A model generated the notes under the pieces. The model was not told the DNA's origin. It did not search any database and saw only the letters and a list, made by a program, of their open reading frames with translations. Below, piece after piece: positions 1 to 8,930 of a stretch of DNA of 64,000 nt; the first letter of the stretch is position 1; every line of letters begins with the position of its first letter. Made by a program: the position numbers and the translations under genes. The DNA comes from CAZSSM01 sp964609385. Lineage in GTDB: Bacteria > Planctomycetota > Planctomycetia > Isosphaerales > Isosphaeraceae. Where the stretch lies: contig CAZSSM010000005.1 in assembly GCA_964609385.1 (NCBI GenBank), forward strand, positions 78,280 to 142,279, given 5' to 3'.

Positions 1-276
1 GTCGCCCGGATCGGCCATCCCTGCATTACCGCCGGCATCTTGTTTGGTCAGGATCTGACCATCGGGTAGGCGGATGCTTAATTCGCACAGGACCGAGTGG
101 TTCGACGGCGTGAAGCGATCCCACCAGTTTTCGGGGCCGAGCACGTTGTCGAGTCGATTCATTGCGGTCCGGGCCGTGATGTAGCTGAACTCACGTCCCG
201 ACTGACTCCGCGTTTTCACTTCGTCGTCGCCAAAGCGGGCAGCGAGGGCTGCGAATAGGTCTGGGTAGCGCGTCAT
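1..276 (-). CDS. Rad52/Rad22-family DNA repair protein, N-terminal part (runs off the window)
   Basis: The frame is open from an ATG at 276 down to base 1, so only the first 92 residues are present. The segment YITARTAMNRLDNVLGPENW, followed by a CELSIRLPDG strand and an AGGNAGMADPGD turn, resembles the N-terminal DNA-binding/annealing domain of Rad52/Rad22-type proteins found in phages and some bacteria. Members of that family anneal single strands during recombination. The family call rests on this pattern alone. No partner gene is visible because the window ends, and the next gene on this strand (the small membrane protein at 756-926) looks unrelated. Confidence 0.6.
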   Translation of the reverse strand, partial: MTRYPDLFAALAARFGDDEVKTRSQSGREFSYITARTAMNRLDNVLGPENWWDRFTPSNHSVLCELSIRLPDGQILTKQDAGGNAGMADPGD

Positions 277-755
277 GGAAGTCTTGCCCCCCGGAGGACA
301 GTCCAGTCCGGTTTCGACGCGGGCCATCACCGGCCCGACACGCCAATTTCGAAACCGACCGACTCCCTCGGATGTCGGACCGGGTGCGAGTGTCACGCTT
401 CGAGTTCCCACTCGGAACGAAACACGATCGATTCGTCCTTGGTTCGAACGGAAATCCGAACCCTCAACGAACACCCAGATTATAGTGAACCAATGATCAG
501 TATACAAGGGCCATTTTTCGCGGTGTCGCTTTTCGAAGAGCTGGGTCAACTGAGCGATCCCAATCTCCAGGCCGATCCTTCGACCGTGATGTGGATTCCA
601 GCAAACGGCGCGATCGAGGCAAAATAGGCGGGGAGATCGTTGCGCACGAAAAGAGCCCGACCAGGATCGATCCCGGTCGGGCTCGTGAGTGGAGAAACGC
701 TACGTCCGTGAGTCAACGTCCGACTTAACGACGAGGACGGGAGTGGCCCACGATG
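277..755. other. Intergenic stretch with one terminator hairpin
   Basis: No convincing gene is visible here. Short plus-strand frames at 275-496 and 439-627 lack a ribosome binding site and family resemblance. The only clear element is the hairpin at 649-684, listed separately. Confidence 0.5.
649..684 (-). terminator. Intrinsic terminator of the 756-926 gene
   Basis: A perfect 10-bp stem (GAGCCCGACC at 653-662 pairs with GGTCGGGCTC at 675-684) has a 12-nt loop. Read on the minus strand it is followed directly by TTTT (649-652). It lies about 70 bases past the stop codon of the small membrane protein gene. Confidence 0.75.
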
Positions 756-926
756 TCAGGGACTGAGTTGGAACTCGTAGCGATTCAGCAGCAGGGCCAG
801 CAGGATGATACCGAGGAGCAGGCCGCCCAGAGAAACCGACAGGAGCGTCTCGTATGCGCTCCAGGCGGGCTTCTCAACGCTGATCTGACGGCCCTTGAGA
901 TTTTTCGGAGACGGTTTCTTAGCCAC
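756..926 (-). CDS. Small single-span membrane protein (56 aa)
   Basis: This gene starts with GTG at 926, preceded by GGGAG seven bases upstream, and encodes 56 residues. The first 20 are basic and polar (VAKKPSPKNLKGRQ...). They are followed by one strongly hydrophobic segment (about residues 28-48, LSVSLGGLLLGIILLALLLN) and a short tail ending FQLSP. It lies 154 bp downstream of the coiled-coil membrane protein gene on the same strand and is followed by a strong terminator, so the two are probably co-transcribed. The function is unknown. The layout suggests a small inner-membrane partner of the coiled-coil protein, which is inference only. Confidence 0.7.
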   Translation of the reverse strand: MAKKPSPKNLKGRQISVEKPAWSAYETLLSVSLGGLLLGIILLALLLNRYEFQLSP

Positions 927-1080
927 GGTCTGCTCCCAAGACTTGTGGACGCTCTGGAGATGGAATGAGTGGGTCGAGGAATCGTGACGAGACGCATTGT
1001 GTCAGTGTGTCGAGACCGAGCGACTCGATCGCGATTCGGTTCTCGGCAGAACGACCTCACTGCGAACGAACCAACAGCCA

Positions 1081-1929
1081 TCATTTGACGGTGATCTGCC
1101 CGGAGACGGTATCGCCGGACGCCACCTTGGCACCGCGGTAGGTTCGAACGACTGAGGCGATCGCGCGGTTTGGCTCGACCGTCTCGATTCGAAGCTCTCC
1201 GACGTACTGGGGTCGCGGATCGAGCCGGTAGATCTGCAAGAGGTGGCCCCGGACCAGACCTTCATTTTCGCCCAGGGAGATTTGGACGAGATCGTCCTGG
1301 ACGGCCAAGACTCGACCATCGGGAAGATCAGACGGAAGTGGCGTATCGCGGACCTGCGAAATGTCGACGGTCACATCGTTCTGCTGGAGCAGGGCCAGAT
1401 AATCGAGGACTCGGGCATTCAGCTCGTCGTTCTGACTCGAAATGGTTGCGAGGTTTCGTTCCATCTCCTCGATTTGGCTGTTCAAATCGGTCAGTTGGAT
1501 CTGGTACTCCTCAACTTCGCCTTGGAGAGTCCGGATCTGCTCATTAAGTTCGTTGGTTTCTTCCCGACGAACACCCACTTCGTCGAGCGCACCCTTGGTC
1601 TGCTCGATCGCGACGGCCAGTTGTTGCTGGATGTTGTCACGGCTCGCTCGGAGCCGCTGAATCGACTCTTCGAGGTTCCGGACCGTGCCATCGCGGACGG
1701 CGATCTGGTTCTGTAACTCCTGGGTGGTCTGAGCCGTTTCCGCCCGAAGATTATCGAGTGCTGTGGTCAGCTCTCGCTTCTCGGTGTTCAGATCACTCAG
1801 ATCAGCCTGCTTTTGATCGTACGCTTCCTTCCAATTCCTGGCTGTCGTGAAGACGATCACCGAGCCTGCCAGGAACAGCATCGAGCAGGCCGTGATGATG
1901 ATGACAAGGATGCGACCGATGAATGTCAT
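1081..1929 (-). CDS. Membrane-anchored coiled-coil protein (282 aa)
   Basis: An N-terminal uncleaved signal anchor (residues 7-29, ILVIIITACSMLFLAGSVIV) is followed by a long heptad-rich region, residues about 30-185, full of Glu/Gln/Leu/Arg and predicted to form a coiled coil. The C-terminal 85 residues (LPDGRVLAVQDDLVQISLGE ... VASGDTVSGQ) look like a small beta-rich domain of the type that follows coiled coils in envelope proteins. The chain probably sits in the cytoplasmic membrane with its bulk in the periplasm. No enzyme motif is visible. The gene is followed at 154 bp by the 56-aa membrane protein gene. Confidence 0.75.
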   Translation of the reverse strand: MTFIGRILVIIITACSMLFLAGSVIVFTTARNWKEAYDQKQADLSDLNTEKRELTTALDNLRAETAQTTQELQNQIAVRDGTVRNLEESIQRLRASRDNIQQQLAVAIEQTKGALDEVGVRREETNELNEQIRTLQGEVEEYQIQLTDLNSQIEEMERNLATISSQNDELNARVLDYLALLQQNDVTVDISQVRDTPLPSDLPDGRVLAVQDDLVQISLGENEGLVRGHLLQIYRLDPRPQYVGELRIETVEPNRAIASVVRTYRGAKVASGDTVSGQITVK

Positions 1930-2297
1930 GGTTCCAACCTGCTAGGATTCCTCGAAGGGATGACCCGATCACACAGGAAACCGAGTCACGACTAGCGACC
2001 ATCTCCGGAATGATCCCGACCACCGTTCGCATCGGACCACGAGTCAACCGAGACGCCGATCGACTTTCCGCAATCGACGCATCTTCGACAACGTGATGAG
2101 CGGTTGCTTGGGGTGACGGCCTGGGGCCACGCAATCGACGGGTGAAGTGATGGGGTTGCGATCAGGCGCGACGCGTAGACCAACAATGAAGAATACCGAG
2201 CCGATCGGGGGCTCGGCAAGTTGGTGGCTCGTCGCAGGCCTTCCTCTGGCCCAGGTCAGATGAAACTTACCCCATCAACGGGGAACGGGCAAATGGG
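1930..2297. other. Intergenic region between lnt and the coiled-coil gene
   Basis: No gene is supported. The stretch is the upstream region of the coiled-coil gene and contains the terminator-like hairpin at 2196-2216. Confidence 0.5.
2196..2216 (-). terminator. Terminator-like hairpin after lnt
   Basis: A 7-bp stem (CCGAGCC at 2196-2202, GGCTCGG at 2210-2216) with a 7-nt loop lies about 80 bases past the lnt stop codon. The following minus-strand bases (TATTCTTC) are only partly T-rich, so termination is plausible rather than certain. Confidence 0.4.
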
Positions 2298-4178
2298 CTA
2301 CTTCGCGGCGATTCGAGGGTCTGGGCGATCCGAATCCGCCGGCGATTCCGAAGAGTTTCGACCCCTCTCAGCACGAACTTCGCGCGGACGCGAGCCTGGT
2401 CGAAACCGTCGGAGGTGGGTGGCGACCAGGAACAACCCACAGCAGGTCAGGCTGACGGCGCCCGGCCAGTCGCCCACGATCGTGTAAAGCCCCGCCCGTG
2501 GATCCAGAGGAACATCGACGATCAGGACGTCCTCAACGCCGGCCTCAAGCCGTTCACGAATCTGCCCGTTGCCGTCAACCAGCGCGGAGATCCCTGTGTT
2601 GACCGCTCGGACCAAGGGAATCCGGTTCTCAACGCAACGGAAGACGCTGATGGCCAGGTGCATCGGCTGTTCGTCGGTCCGCCGGAACCAGCCATCGTTG
2701 CTCAGGTTGATCAGGAGATCCGGTCCCCGACCGTCCGCATCGTTGGACCGCATTCCTTGGCGAACGACCCGAGAGATGGTGTCTTCGAAGCAGATCGCCA
2801 CGGCGAATCGATAATCGCCCCAAGTGATCGGCGTGGAATCGGTCCCGAAATTGAGACTGGGGATCTGTCCGGGCGGGTAGGGCGTCAGTTGAGCGAGGAC
2901 CGGGAACGTCTCGAGCAACGGCACATATTCCCCGAACGGGACGAGATGCCGCTTGTGATAGAACTGTTCGATGGCTTGGCCAGGCTCGACCAGGATCGCC
3001 GAATTGTACTTGCGGAGTCCCTCGGGCGTGATGTGCCGGCTAATCGCGGCGACGAGCATCGGGGTACCGCCGGGGTCTTGGGAGGTGCCGGCCGGGAAGA
3101 GACCGGCCAACCGCCGCAACTCGCCCTCCACAGCGACCCGTCGGCGCCGCCATTCCTCCAAGGTCTTGGCATAACCCTCGGCCAATGCTCGATTGCGCAC
3201 GGTTTGATCGAGATCAGGATCGATCGCTGTCCGGAGTGTGGAGGGGTAGGACGTCTCAGGCCACACCATCAGATCGGGGCGTCGATCCGGGTCAGCCGTC
3301 GCCTTGCGCATCAGCTCGACGTAGGTCTTGATGATCTCGTTGCGATCGCGCTGTGAGTCGAGTTGCTGGACCAAGTCCGATTGCAGGAGGGCGATCCGGG
3401 GGCCGGGCTGGAACCCCGACTCATCGCAGCGAATGATTCCGTATCCGACCATTCCGATCAGGGTCACAGCCGTCACGACGAGCGAACCGATCGGACGCGG
3501 TCGCGACCCGTCCAGTCGCGTCGAGGAGAAGGGTGACCAGATCGTCCAGGCCTCGACCAGGCAGGCGTTGACCATCACTAGGACGAAGCTGATCCCCAAG
3601 GAGCCGGTCAGATCGGCCATCTGGATCATGATTGGGTAACGGTACTGGCTGTGTGCCAAGTCGTACCAGGGGAGTCCGGTCAGCAGATAGGCGCGGATGT
3701 GCTCCATGGCAACCCAAGCCAAGGGCGCTGCCAGGACCAAGGGGATCCGCCAGGAGCGGGTCATCAGTCGGATCAGGCCCACGGCCACGGGCCACTCATA
3801 GGCCAGCACAACGGCCATGAGCACCCAACCAATTCGCGTCGACGGGTCCGCGCTGGTGACCCAGTTGAGGCAGAGCAGCCAGAAGGCGACGCCCCCGAGG
3901 TAGGCTGACGGATAGACCCACCAAGCCGAACGCCCGCTGACGGCCAAGCCGAGGAGCGGAGCCAGGCCGAACCAGCCGAACCACCCCCAGTCGTGGGTCG
4001 GGAAGGCCAACCAGAGCAAGAAAGCCGAGGCCAGCGCCAGGACTAAGCTCGGCAACGACATGCGTCGACGGGTCGGTTCCTCAAGGGAAGACGGCGCGTT
4101 ATGGCGATCTTCGAAGGATCCCGAAGCGTTCCCGGTCGACGAGGGGACCGGATCGGGTTCAGACTCGGCAGCGGTCAT
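2298..4178 (-). CDS. lnt: Apolipoprotein N-acyltransferase
   Basis: Lnt transfers a third acyl chain from phospholipid to the N-terminal cysteine of lipoproteins in the inner membrane. The 626-aa protein has several N-terminal membrane segments (about residues 41-245). A nitrilase-type domain follows with the three expected catalytic residues: Glu308 in MVWPETSYP, Lys409 in FYHKRHLVPFGEY and Cys463 in FAVAICFED. The ATG at 4178 is preferred because AAGGAC lies about 10 bases upstream. The frame stays open further upstream, but that part overlaps moeA and has no family resemblance. An internal ATG at 4061 would remove only a polar 39-residue leader. The gene follows moeA with a gap of 101 bp. 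Confidence 0.93.
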   Translation of the reverse strand: MTAAESEPDPVPSSTGNASGSFEDRHNAPSSLEEPTRRRMSLPSLVLALASAFLLWLAFPTHDWGWFGWFGLAPLLGLAVSGRSAWWVYPSAYLGGVAFWLLCLNWVTSADPSTRIGWVLMAVVLAYEWPVAVGLIRLMTRSWRIPLVLAAPLAWVAMEHIRAYLLTGLPWYDLAHSQYRYPIMIQMADLTGSLGISFVLVMVNACLVEAWTIWSPFSSTRLDGSRPRPIGSLVVTAVTLIGMVGYGIIRCDESGFQPGPRIALLQSDLVQQLDSQRDRNEIIKTYVELMRKATADPDRRPDLMVWPETSYPSTLRTAIDPDLDQTVRNRALAEGYAKTLEEWRRRRVAVEGELRRLAGLFPAGTSQDPGGTPMLVAAISRHITPEGLRKYNSAILVEPGQAIEQFYHKRHLVPFGEYVPLLETFPVLAQLTPYPPGQIPSLNFGTDSTPITWGDYRFAVAICFEDTISRVVRQGMRSNDADGRGPDLLINLSNDGWFRRTDEQPMHLAISVFRCVENRIPLVRAVNTGISALVDGNGQIRERLEAGVEDVLIVDVPLDPRAGLYTIVGDWPGAVSLTCCGLFLVATHLRRFRPGSRPREVRAERGRNSSESPADSDRPDPRIAAK

Positions 4179-4279
4179 GGCGAGGCGGTCCTTGTGTGCC
4201 TTGCTTGGTGGTTCCAACCCGGCCGGGCAACGGGCCGACCGATCGTCGCAGGTGGATCGAGGTCGGACCGCGCCGTGAT

Positions 4280-5596
4280 TCAGGGATGACCGCCAAGGTC
4301 CGGCTCCCCATCGTCCGCAAATCCGGGCGGAGACGGTGACCCCGTTATGATCCAGGGCAGGAACGCAATCTCTTGCCCCTCGGAGTAGATTCGTTCGCCT
4401 TCCGGAAAGATTGCGAATCCGTCGGCTTGAGCAACGGTCCGAAGGTCGGCCGAGCCGGCCCAATCCAGGAGCACGACGCGACCCGTGGCATCCGAGCTGT
4501 GGGGGTCGACCCGCCAGCGGGCCGGATAGTACGTCGGGCGCGGCCCGCGATGGGTGAACGAACCGGCCAGACGACCGGTCCAAGTCCGCCTCGTGTCCGC
4601 CGACGGATCGCGCCCGACCATCGCATTGAGGGCCGGTTCGATCAAGACGAGGAAATTGACCAGACCGCTGACCGGATTTCCGGGCAAACCGAAGACCAAT
4701 GGGCCCGGTCGTCCTCCCCGACGCGACGACCCGACGCCGAACCAGAGCGGCTTGCCCGGTTTGATCCGAACCTTGTGAAAGATCGGCTCAACCCCCAGGC
4801 CGACCAGGGTCTCGGGGACCAAGTCACGCTCACCGGCCGAGACCCCACCGCTGATCAGGACGACGTCGGCCTCCAGAGAGCGTTGAAGCGCCTGGCGGAG
4901 CCGATCGGGGTCGTCCGGGGCGATCGGTCTCGGGTCGGGGCGGCCCCCCCAGTCTCGAACCAAGGCCGACAGAACCGTCGCGTTGGAGTTGCGAATCTGG
5001 CCGGGACCGGGCGCCTGGAACGGCTCGACCAATTCGTCACCGGTCGGCTGAATGGCCACCCGAGGCATCGGCATGACCGACACCGAGGTCCTGCCGACCG
5101 AGGCGAGCAAACCCAATCGCGCGGGGTTGAGCCGGTCTCCGGGTCGGAGAATCACGTCGCCTCGGGCCATCTCGCGACCACGGGCCAGCCGATTTTGGCC
5201 CGAATCGATCGGCGTCACGAACCGGACGAGCCGGCCTTCCCGGAGCACGTCGATCCGCTCATGCATGACGACCGCATCGGCCCCCGGGGGCAAAGGCGCC
5301 CCGGTCATGATCGAGGCCGCCTGACCGGCTTGCAGCGGCCCGGTGGGAATCTGCCCAGCGGTAATCGTTTGGGTGACCTCGAGATCACAAGGGGCATCGG
5401 CTCGCGCCTTGGCGACGTCGACGGTTCGGAGGGCATAGCCGTCGACGGTTGCTTTATCGAAGGGGGGCAGGTCGAGATCGGCGACGATCGGTTCGGCCAG
5501 GATCGCCCCTAAGGCCTGGTCCAGGTCGGACAGCCGGGCCGGAAGCACACGGACCCGTTCCAGGATCGCCCGCTGCGCTTGCTCAATACTCAGCAT
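4280..5596 (-). CDS. moeA: Molybdopterin molybdotransferase MoeA
   Basis: MoeA inserts molybdenum into adenylylated molybdopterin in the last step of molybdenum cofactor synthesis. The 438-aa protein shows the family landmarks in order: PPFDKATVDGYAL near residue 45 (family PPFDNSAMDGYA), PTGDELVEP and IRNSNATVLSAL in the middle, ISGGVSAGERDLVPE, and GLPGNPVSGLVNF in the MoCF-binding domain. The C-terminal beta domain is present, so the length is normal. The start at 5596 fits the family N-terminus (MLSIEQAQRAIL). It lies 54 bp downstream of the trpG/pabA-like gene and upstream of lnt, with no obvious pathway link among the three. Confidence 0.95.
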   Translation of the reverse strand: MLSIEQAQRAILERVRVLPARLSDLDQALGAILAEPIVADLDLPPFDKATVDGYALRTVDVAKARADAPCDLEVTQTITAGQIPTGPLQAGQAASIMTGAPLPPGADAVVMHERIDVLREGRLVRFVTPIDSGQNRLARGREMARGDVILRPGDRLNPARLGLLASVGRTSVSVMPMPRVAIQPTGDELVEPFQAPGPGQIRNSNATVLSALVRDWGGRPDPRPIAPDDPDRLRQALQRSLEADVVLISGGVSAGERDLVPETLVGLGVEPIFHKVRIKPGKPLWFGVGSSRRGGRPGPLVFGLPGNPVSGLVNFLVLIEPALNAMVGRDPSADTRRTWTGRLAGSFTHRGPRPTYYPARWRVDPHSSDATGRVVLLDWAGSADLRTVAQADGFAIFPEGERIYSEGQEIAFLPWIITGSPSPPGFADDGEPDLGGHP

Positions 5597-5650
5597 GATT
5601 CGTGGTCCCCCGTCGTCCGGAGCCGCCCGCGATCGGGGACATCGGAATCG

Positions 5651-6247
5651 TCAGCCGATCCGCGGTTCGGCCACGAAGGGTCGGTCCAGAAAGTTGGCCA
5701 GCAGTTTCGTCCCGTACCCGGTCAGGAAGCTCTCAGGATGGAACTGGACCCCCTCCAACGGATACGTCTTGTGCCGGATCCCCATGATTTCGTCCTGATC
5801 GGTCCGGGCGGTCACCTCGAACCGATCGTCGAGCGTGCCCGGCCGAATGATCAAGCTGTGATAGCGAGTCGCTTCGAAGGGGTTAGGAAGGTCTTGGTAG
5901 ACGCCTTGGCCGTCGTGATAGATCATCGAGGTCTTGCCATGCATGATCCGGTCCGCACGGACCACCTGGGCCCCGAAGACGTGGCCAATGCACTGATGGC
6001 CGAGGCAGACCCCAAGCAGGGGGATCTTCGGGCCGAACCGAAGCACCACCTCGTTGGAGATCCCAGCCTCCAGCGGAGTGCAAGGACCCGGCGAAATGAT
6101 GATCCGCTCCGGAGCCGACGCTTCGATTTGGTCGAGTTCAATCTTGTCGTTGCGGACCACCTGAAGTTCCAGACCGGGATCGATTTCCCCGATCCGCTGG
6201 ACCAGGTTATATGTGAACGAGTCGTAGTTATCGATCATCAGGATCAT
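5651..6247 (-). CDS. trpG/pabA: Anthranilate/aminodeoxychorismate synthase glutamine amidotransferase subunit
   Basis: This is a class I glutamine amidotransferase that supplies ammonia to anthranilate synthase (tryptophan) or aminodeoxychorismate synthase (folate). The 198-aa protein opens with MILMIDNYDSFTYNL, has the oxyanion segment ISPGPCTPLEAG, nucleophile Cys81 in LLGVCLGHQ, and the His-Glu pair in VQFHPES. Length is typical. Its partner synthase subunit is not in the window, so TrpG and PabA roles cannot be separated; in many bacteria one protein serves both. It is the first gene of a minus-strand run that continues with moeA. Confidence 0.93.
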   Translation of the reverse strand: MILMIDNYDSFTYNLVQRIGEIDPGLELQVVRNDKIELDQIEASAPERIIISPGPCTPLEAGISNEVVLRFGPKIPLLGVCLGHQCIGHVFGAQVVRADRIMHGKTSMIYHDGQGVYQDLPNPFEATRYHSLIIRPGTLDDRFEVTARTDQDEIMGIRHKTYPLEGVQFHPESFLTGYGTKLLANFLDRPFVAEPRIG

Positions 6248-6705
6248 CGGACCGACAACCTTCTGCTCCTAGTCGAAGGATGAGTTCGAACCGGGCCGTC
6301 GCGGAACGTCGAGATATGAAGTCGTGTCGTTTAAGTGTCGTGTCGGTGAATCTGACCGTTTTCTCGATCGATGGCGATCGCGTCCGGAACGACTTGGCCG
6401 AGGTGTCCAATTGGGCACAGGTTACGCATCGTAGCCGGTATGCCGTTGGGGCGAAAGGTGATCCCCGATGCTGGAGACTCGCGAACGCTCTCGCGCAGTT
6501 AACCTCAATCCAGGAGGTTGTCGCCCGCATGGTCCGGGTGACCGATCGCGTGTTGGGAATCTTCAACCGAAGGCCCGGCATCGCCGAGATCCCCGAACTC
6601 GCTCGGGACGACCTGGACGATCCGATCGCCCGCGTTCGACGGCTCGAACCGTGCTGACCTTGCGATCCCTCGGTCTCCCGAGACTCGAAATGGAGTCCGT
6701 TCACG
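6248..6705. other. Intergenic region, divergent upstream sequences
   Basis: This stretch separates the minus-strand trpG/pabA gene from the plus-strand gene at 6706. A 125-codon plus frame at 6280-6657 exists, but it has no ribosome binding site, no recognisable family and unconvincing composition. Confidence 0.45.
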
Positions 6706-7299
6706 ATGACCGGTTCGCTGCTCGCCCTGTTCCTGATGTCCGGGACGTTCGTGTTGCCACCCCAACACGCACATGTCGCCCACATCGAGCCGCCCAAGAC
6801 GGCATCCCTACGCCACGAGCATACCAAAGAGCCCAACCATGGCCGCTCGGTCCGGGGATTCTTCCGCAAGCCCGGTCCGTTTCAGTATGTTCCTCAGCAA
6901 AGGATTCGCTTCCTGAAACCGGGGCAACTCAGTCCGGTTGGTCGCATCAACGGGAACCCCGACGCCTACGGCTGGGTCGATTTCACGTACAAGCTGCCCC
7001 TGGGTGATAACCGGACATCCGAGTACTACTTTCCACGCTACCTGACCGTGCCCCCTGAAGTGATCTTCCTGCCGACCTACTACAACCCCTACCGAAGCCG
7101 TGGCCAGTATTACACCCCCTACACCGGTTGGGGCGGTTACCATCGTCTCGGGATCCCGGTCGTTTCTCCCTATCTTACGCCGAAGACCCCCTATCGCGAG
7201 AGCTTGGCAGCCAACCCGAACGGTCCCAACGCACCCCGGTTGATCGGGACCGTGGAGTCGCCGCCTCAGACCTCGTCCTCGACCGGATTGACTCCCTGA
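6706..7299 (+). CDS. Secreted hypothetical protein (197 aa)
   Basis: The protein begins with a short hydrophobic leader (MTGSLLALFLMSGTFVLPP), probably a signal peptide. The body is rich in Tyr, Pro and Gly, with stretches such as YYFPRYLTVPPEV and PTYYNPYRSRGQYYTPY. No enzyme motif is visible and no family was recognised. Codon use is G/C-ending like its neighbours. The composition suggests an exported or surface protein without catalytic function, which is inference. It is monocistronic as far as can be seen, with over 450 bp of noncoding sequence on each side. Confidence 0.7.
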   Translation: MTGSLLALFLMSGTFVLPPQHAHVAHIEPPKTASLRHEHTKEPNHGRSVRGFFRKPGPFQYVPQQRIRFLKPGQLSPVGRINGNPDAYGWVDFTYKLPLGDNRTSEYYFPRYLTVPPEVIFLPTYYNPYRSRGQYYTPYTGWGGYHRLGIPVVSPYLTPKTPYRESLAANPNGPNAPRLIGTVESPPQTSSSTGLTP

Positions 7300-7761
7300 T
7301 CGGGCCGGCCCTCAGCCCGCCGTCGACCACTCCGTCGATTTCCCAGCCGAGGGACGTACCAGTGAGTCGGTGCGCCGTCGGCTTTTTCCGTGTGCGGCGA
7401 ACCGGCCTTCCAGACCCTTCGTAGACACATTGCCTCTCAGACGGTCAATGGCGATCAACGCACACGGCCACCACTACAATACTGAAGGACTCCGCTCCGG
7501 ATCGGCCCTCAGCCGTCGATCGTCAGTTGGGAGGTGGTGACCAAATCTTGTCGCCTCGTCGCCCCCGGAACCACATGGATCCATCCCGCTCCGGACCGGT
7601 GACACCCGCATCAGCGCCGACCTCGATCCAACGAGGCCACGCGGGATCCCCATATCCCAACTCGGCGTGTGTGATCCATGTCTGACCCTTTGACGTTCCT
7701 TCCATAACGGACCCGCGTACGCTTTGACGGCCCCGATGGCCCTGGACGAGGCATCGTTTCG
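7300..7761. other. Intergenic region upstream of the ABC export genes
   Basis: No gene or clear hairpin was found. It should hold the promoter of the ABC transporter genes. Confidence 0.45.
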
Positions 7762-8769
7762 ATGAGCACCAGCAACGACAACGTCGTGATCGAGACCCGC
7801 AACCTGACCAAGGTCTACCGCGACTTCTGGGGCCGCTCGAAGGTGCAGGCCCTCAAGGCCCTCGACCTCCAGGTCTACAAGGGCGAGATCTTTGGCCTGC
7901 TCGGGCCTAACGGCTCGGGCAAGACGACCACGATCAAGCTGCTGCTTGGCCTGCTCTTCCCCACCGAAGGCGAGGCGTTCATCTTCGGCGAGCCGACCAC
8001 CGATGTGGCCAAGAACGAGCGGATCGGCTACCTGCCCGAAGAGTCCTACCTCTACAAGTTCCTCAACGCCGAGGAGACCCTCCACTTCTATGGTCGGCTC
8101 TTCAAGCTCCCCTCCAGCGAGCGCAAGAAGCGGGTCGATCAGCTCATCGACCTGGTCAAGCTCGGTCCGGCCAAGCACCGTAAGCTCCGCGAATACTCCA
8201 AGGGGATGCAGCGCCGGATTGGCCTGGCCCAAGCCATGATCAACAACCCGGAGTTGATCCTGCTCGACGAGCCCACTTCGGGTCTCGACCCGATCGGCAC
8301 CTCCGAGATCAAGAACCTGATCGTCGAGCTCCGGGACATGGGCAAGACGATCGTCCTGTCGGGCCACCTGCTGGCCGACATGCAGGACATCTGCGACCGG
8401 ATCGCGATCCTGCACCGCGGTGAACTCCGTGAATTGGGCCGCGTCGACGAGCTGCTGACGGTCAAGGACCTCACCCAGCTTCAAGTCCGTGGTGATCTGT
8501 CTGAGCCGGCCATCGCCGAAGTTCGCCAGATCCTCGAACGTCACGGGGTCGAGGTCGATAAGATCAGCCACCCGACCACCACGTTGGAGGAGCTCTTCCT
8601 CCGGATCGTCCGCGAGAGCGATCGGCAGCCGGGTCTCCGCAAGGTCGCCAACAACGTCCAGGCCGCCCTGGGACCGGCGGCCGTGGCCAAGACTGAGTCG
8701 AACGAGACCGAAGCCCCGTCCGAGCAGCCGGCTGAACAGATGGCTGAGACCCCCGCGTCCAACGCCTGA
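7762..8769 (+). CDS. ABC transporter ATP-binding protein
   Basis: The 335-aa ATPase subunit is likely to power the permease encoded next. It has Walker A GPNGSGKT (residues 48-55), the signature YSKGMQRR (145-152), Walker B LILLDE (165-170) followed by PTSGLDP, and the switch histidine in SGHLLAD. Family members of this type (CcmA/NatA-like) work with membrane subunits encoded next to them. The C-terminal 50 residues form an acidic, Ala/Pro-rich tail (ending AEQMAETPASNA) that is not part of the conserved fold. The gap to the next gene is 161 bp. Confidence 0.93.
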   Translation: MSTSNDNVVIETRNLTKVYRDFWGRSKVQALKALDLQVYKGEIFGLLGPNGSGKTTTIKLLLGLLFPTEGEAFIFGEPTTDVAKNERIGYLPEESYLYKFLNAEETLHFYGRLFKLPSSERKKRVDQLIDLVKLGPAKHRKLREYSKGMQRRIGLAQAMINNPELILLDEPTSGLDPIGTSEIKNLIVELRDMGKTIVLSGHLLADMQDICDRIAILHRGELRELGRVDELLTVKDLTQLQVRGDLSEPAIAEVRQILERHGVEVDKISHPTTTLEELFLRIVRESDRQPGLRKVANNVQAALGPAAVAKTESNETEAPSEQPAEQMAETPASNA

Positions 8770-8930
8770 TCGACAGCGGTCCCGCGTCCGAAGCCAACCG
8801 CGGCTCTTCTCCAATCTCAAACCGACGTCGGTCCTCGAACCCACCCGTGATCCGGTCCTCTTTCTCCAGAGCGGGCCGGATTTCGCCTCGACACCGATCC
8901 ATCTCGCCGCCCTTGGAGTTGTTCACACCC

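Noticed and set aside
4373..5512. 379-codon plus-strand frame opposite moeA
   Set aside because: It is a shadow of moeA with no family pattern or ribosome binding site.
6228..6869. 213-codon minus-strand frame across the 6.3-6.9 kb gap
   Set aside because: It is Arg/Ser/Thr-rich, has no ribosome site, and overlaps the more convincing secreted protein gene on the plus strand.
7474..8844. 456-codon minus-strand frame opposite the ABC ATPase
   Set aside because: The ATPase on the plus strand has complete motifs. The antisense text is rich in Asp/Leu/Val repeats typical of a mirrored codon pattern.
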